Shown one piece after another: positions 61,745-64,000 of a stretch of 64,000 nt of DNA. Under the pieces are notes generated by a model, which saw only the letters and a program-made list of their open reading frames with translations, made no database searches and had not been told where the DNA came from. The stretch is from Castanea sativa. Taxonomy: Eukaryota; Streptophyta; Magnoliopsida; Fagales; Fagaceae. The position numbers and the translations under genes are program-made. Location: positions 36,119,001-36,183,000 of the forward strand of contig NC_134013.1 in assembly GCF_040712315.1 (NCBI RefSeq), read 5' to 3'. Numbering within the stretch: position 1 is the first letter of the stretch; the number at the start of each line of letters is the position of its first letter.

Positions 61745-63990
61745 ATGAGATCTAAAAATTCATCAGTTGCACTCTTACACTTTCAATTCTTGCTCTAATA
61801 GTGGGATGTCACTCAGCAATGGAGGTGTGGAAGGCTCTTAAGAACCATTTCTCTTCTATTTCTTGATCTCATATTATGAATCTCAAAGGAGAACTTTATA
61901 ATATTCAAAAAGGGTCTGATTTTGTAAATACCTATCGACAAAAGATTAAAGTCCTAAAGGATAAACTAATGGTTGTTGGCATGATCTTGGATGATGAAGA
62001 ATTGTTGCATTTTTCAATTAAAAGGCCTCCCAAAGGAGTTCAATGCCTTTAGGTCTGAAATTCACACTAGAAGCACATAGTTAAGCTTTGATGAGCTTAC
62101 TATAATGCTAAATGCAGAAGAGGAATCAATGAATGACTCTCTTGATGTTTAGAAGACCTTTGCTATGACAGTTAATACAACTACAATCAGTCTTTTGGTA
62201 AAAATAGAGGCCAAGTAATAACAAAAGAGGAGGAAAATGTTCCACTTCACAATCTCCATCTTTTAATCAATTTAGTCATATAGAATCCAAATCAAACTTC
62301 AATTCCTAGATCTAAGAACCTACATGCTAGATTTGGGATAGGATTGGTCACCTAGCTTTGGATTGATATCATTGTATGGATGATGCTTATCAAGGAAAGC
62401 ATTCACCCACAAAATTGGCAACTATGGCTACAGCATCTAACTCAATTATCATCCAAGATCAACCCTAGCTTGCAAACAGTTCTACAACTAACCATGTCAC
62501 TCCCAACCTTACTAATCTTCCTTTTCCTAAGCCCTACACTGGTCAAGATTAACTTACTGTTAGCAATGGTTAACACTTACCAATTACTCATATAGGTAAT
62601 ATCATTTTTCCATCTCATCATTCTACATTGCATCTAAACAATGTTCTTAAAGTTCCATTCATAACTTCTAATCTAGCATCTGTGCACAAAATTTGTCAAG
62701 ATAATCAATGTTGGTGCCATTTTGATGAAAACATAATCTCTATTCAAGCCTTGGCAACAGGGAATGTTCGTTACTAGGGCAAGAGTGAACAAAATGTCTA
62801 CCCAATATATCCTCACAAAGCTTCTAAGCATTCTTTTTCACCTAAACTTTGCAACACAGTTTCCACTTCATCAAGCTAGTACCTTTGGCATACAAACTTG
62901 GTCACCCACAAAACCAAGTTCTTAAAGTTATTTTTCCAAGTTTTAAGTTTGTTGCAAATAATCAGTGTACAAACTTTGCTTCTTCTTATATACAATGTCT
63001 TCATGGCAAAATGCATAAACTGCAACTGACCATGTCACTCCCAACCTCACTAATCTTCCTTTTCCTAAGCCCTACACTAGTCAAGATCACCTTACTACTG
63101 GCAATGGTCAACACTTACCAATTACTCATATAGGTAATATCACTTTTCTTTCTCATCATTCTACATTGCATTTAAACAATGTTCTTAGAGTTCCATCCAT
63201 AGCTTCTAATCTAGCATCTGTGCACAAAATTTGTCATAATAATCAATGTTGGTGCCATTTTGATGAAAACATAATCTCTATCCTGGCCTTGGCCATGGGG
63301 AATGTTCTTTACCAATGCAAGAGTGAACAAAGTGTCTACCCAATCTATCCTCACAAAGCTTCTAAGCTTACTTTTTCACCTAAACTTTGCAACACAGTCT
63401 CCACTTCATCAAGCTAGTATCTTTGGCATAACAAACTTGGTCACCCATAAAACCAAGTTCTTAAAGTTCTTTTTCCCCGTTTTAAGTTTCTTGCAAATAA
63501 TCAGTGTACAAACTTTGCTACATCTTGTATACATTGTCTTCATGGCAAAATGCATAAACTGCCGTTCACACACTCGCAGTTTATTGCTCATTCCCCTTTT
63601 GAACTTGTACATACAGACCTTTGGGGTCCAAAGCACCTGTAAATTCAATAAATGGATTCAAGTATTATGTTCTATTCATAAATCATTTTACAGGAATGTA
63701 TATGCTTGTCAATAAATCTGAAGTTAATGACAAATTATTGTTTTTCAAAGCTATAGTTAAGACTCAATTCTCAACTAAAATTTAAGTTCTTAGATCAATG
63801 GGAGAGGGGGGAGTAGACTTCAAAAGCTTTTGAGTCTCTTTTGTCATCAAATGGAATTATGCACTAGATTTCATGCCCTTGTACTCCACGACATAATGGT
63901 TAGTGGAGAGGAATCATATACATCTCATAGAAACCATAATAACCCTTCTATCTCAAGTTGCCTTACCGTGTTCCTACTAGACATTTGTTG
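61745..63990 (+). pseudogene. Ty1/copia retrotransposon gag-pol remnant, runs off the window
   Basis: A copia gag (Retrotran_gag_2/UBN2-like) is readable from about 61810: MEVWKALKNHF, IMNLKGELYNIQKGSDFVNT, KDKLMVVGMILDDEELLHFS. Downstream are gag-pre-integrase pieces (LGHPQNQVLKV) and the start of integrase (CLHGKMHKL, then FELVHTDLWGP near 63600). Many stops and frameshifts. A 0.54-kb section is duplicated in tandem. Neither LTR is visible; the 3' part lies beyond the window. Confidence 0.85.
62487..63565 (+). repeat. 0.54-kb tandem duplication inside the copia remnant
   Basis: The sequence starting CAACTAACCATGTCACTCCC at 62487 recurs starting CAACTGACCATGTCACTCCC at about 63025. Both copies run through the same gag-pre-integrase segment to an AAAATGCATAAACTGC boundary. 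The period is about 539 bp, with copies differing by scattered substitutions. Confidence 0.85.
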
Positions 63991-64000
63991 TTCAAATTGC

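Overview
This window is nuclear DNA of a flowering plant. The evidence is spliced genes with GT-AG introns, AT-rich intergenic DNA, long microsatellites and transposable elements of nearly every plant class. The best gene match is a eudicot-type S-adenosylmethionine carrier. The LINE tails and MITEs would fit a woody eudicot, but I cannot name the species. No tRNA gene, rRNA gene, CRISPR array or bacterial operon was seen.

Only one gene looks intact: a mitochondrial-carrier-family S-adenosylmethionine transporter (SAMC2-like). Its 11 recognisable coding exons are spread over about 21 kb (30890-51841, + strand). Its fourth intron is 12.7 kb long and holds a nested stack: a truncated LINE, cut once by a 6.8-kb Ty3/gypsy chromovirus with nearly identical LTRs and again by a second LINE, which itself carries a hAT-type MITE. 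Its eighth listed intron carries a 2.2-kb element with long terminal inverted repeats.

The left part (3.3-14.8 kb) is a decayed CACTA (En/Spm) transposon with a TNP2-like transposase and a TNP1-like second gene. A 650-bp solo LTR with a 5-bp target duplication sits in an exon of the second gene. Just downstream are a broken first exon of a class III small heat-shock protein gene and a 0.56-kb foldback element made of GC-rich palindromes.

Two cytochrome P450 (CYP71 clan) relics lie at 16.1 kb (+, only the last exon, with the haem cysteine codon changed to tyrosine) and 56.5-61.0 kb (-). The second has a premature stop, a frameshift, a PIF/Harbinger-like element at the end of exon 1 and a hAT-like element in its intron.

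The stretch from 17 to 30 kb is repeat-dominated: long-inverted-repeat elements, solo LTRs, MITEs, a LINE fragment, and a Pack-MULE with a perfect 9-bp target duplication carrying a fragment of an organellar tyrosyl-tRNA synthetase gene. The right end (61.7-64 kb) is a decayed Ty1/copia element with a 0.54-kb internal tandem duplication; it runs off the window.

I found no new multi-gene system. The most notable items are the gene fragment in the Pack-MULE, the nested carrier intron, the possible GC-AG intron in the carrier, and the P450 relics.
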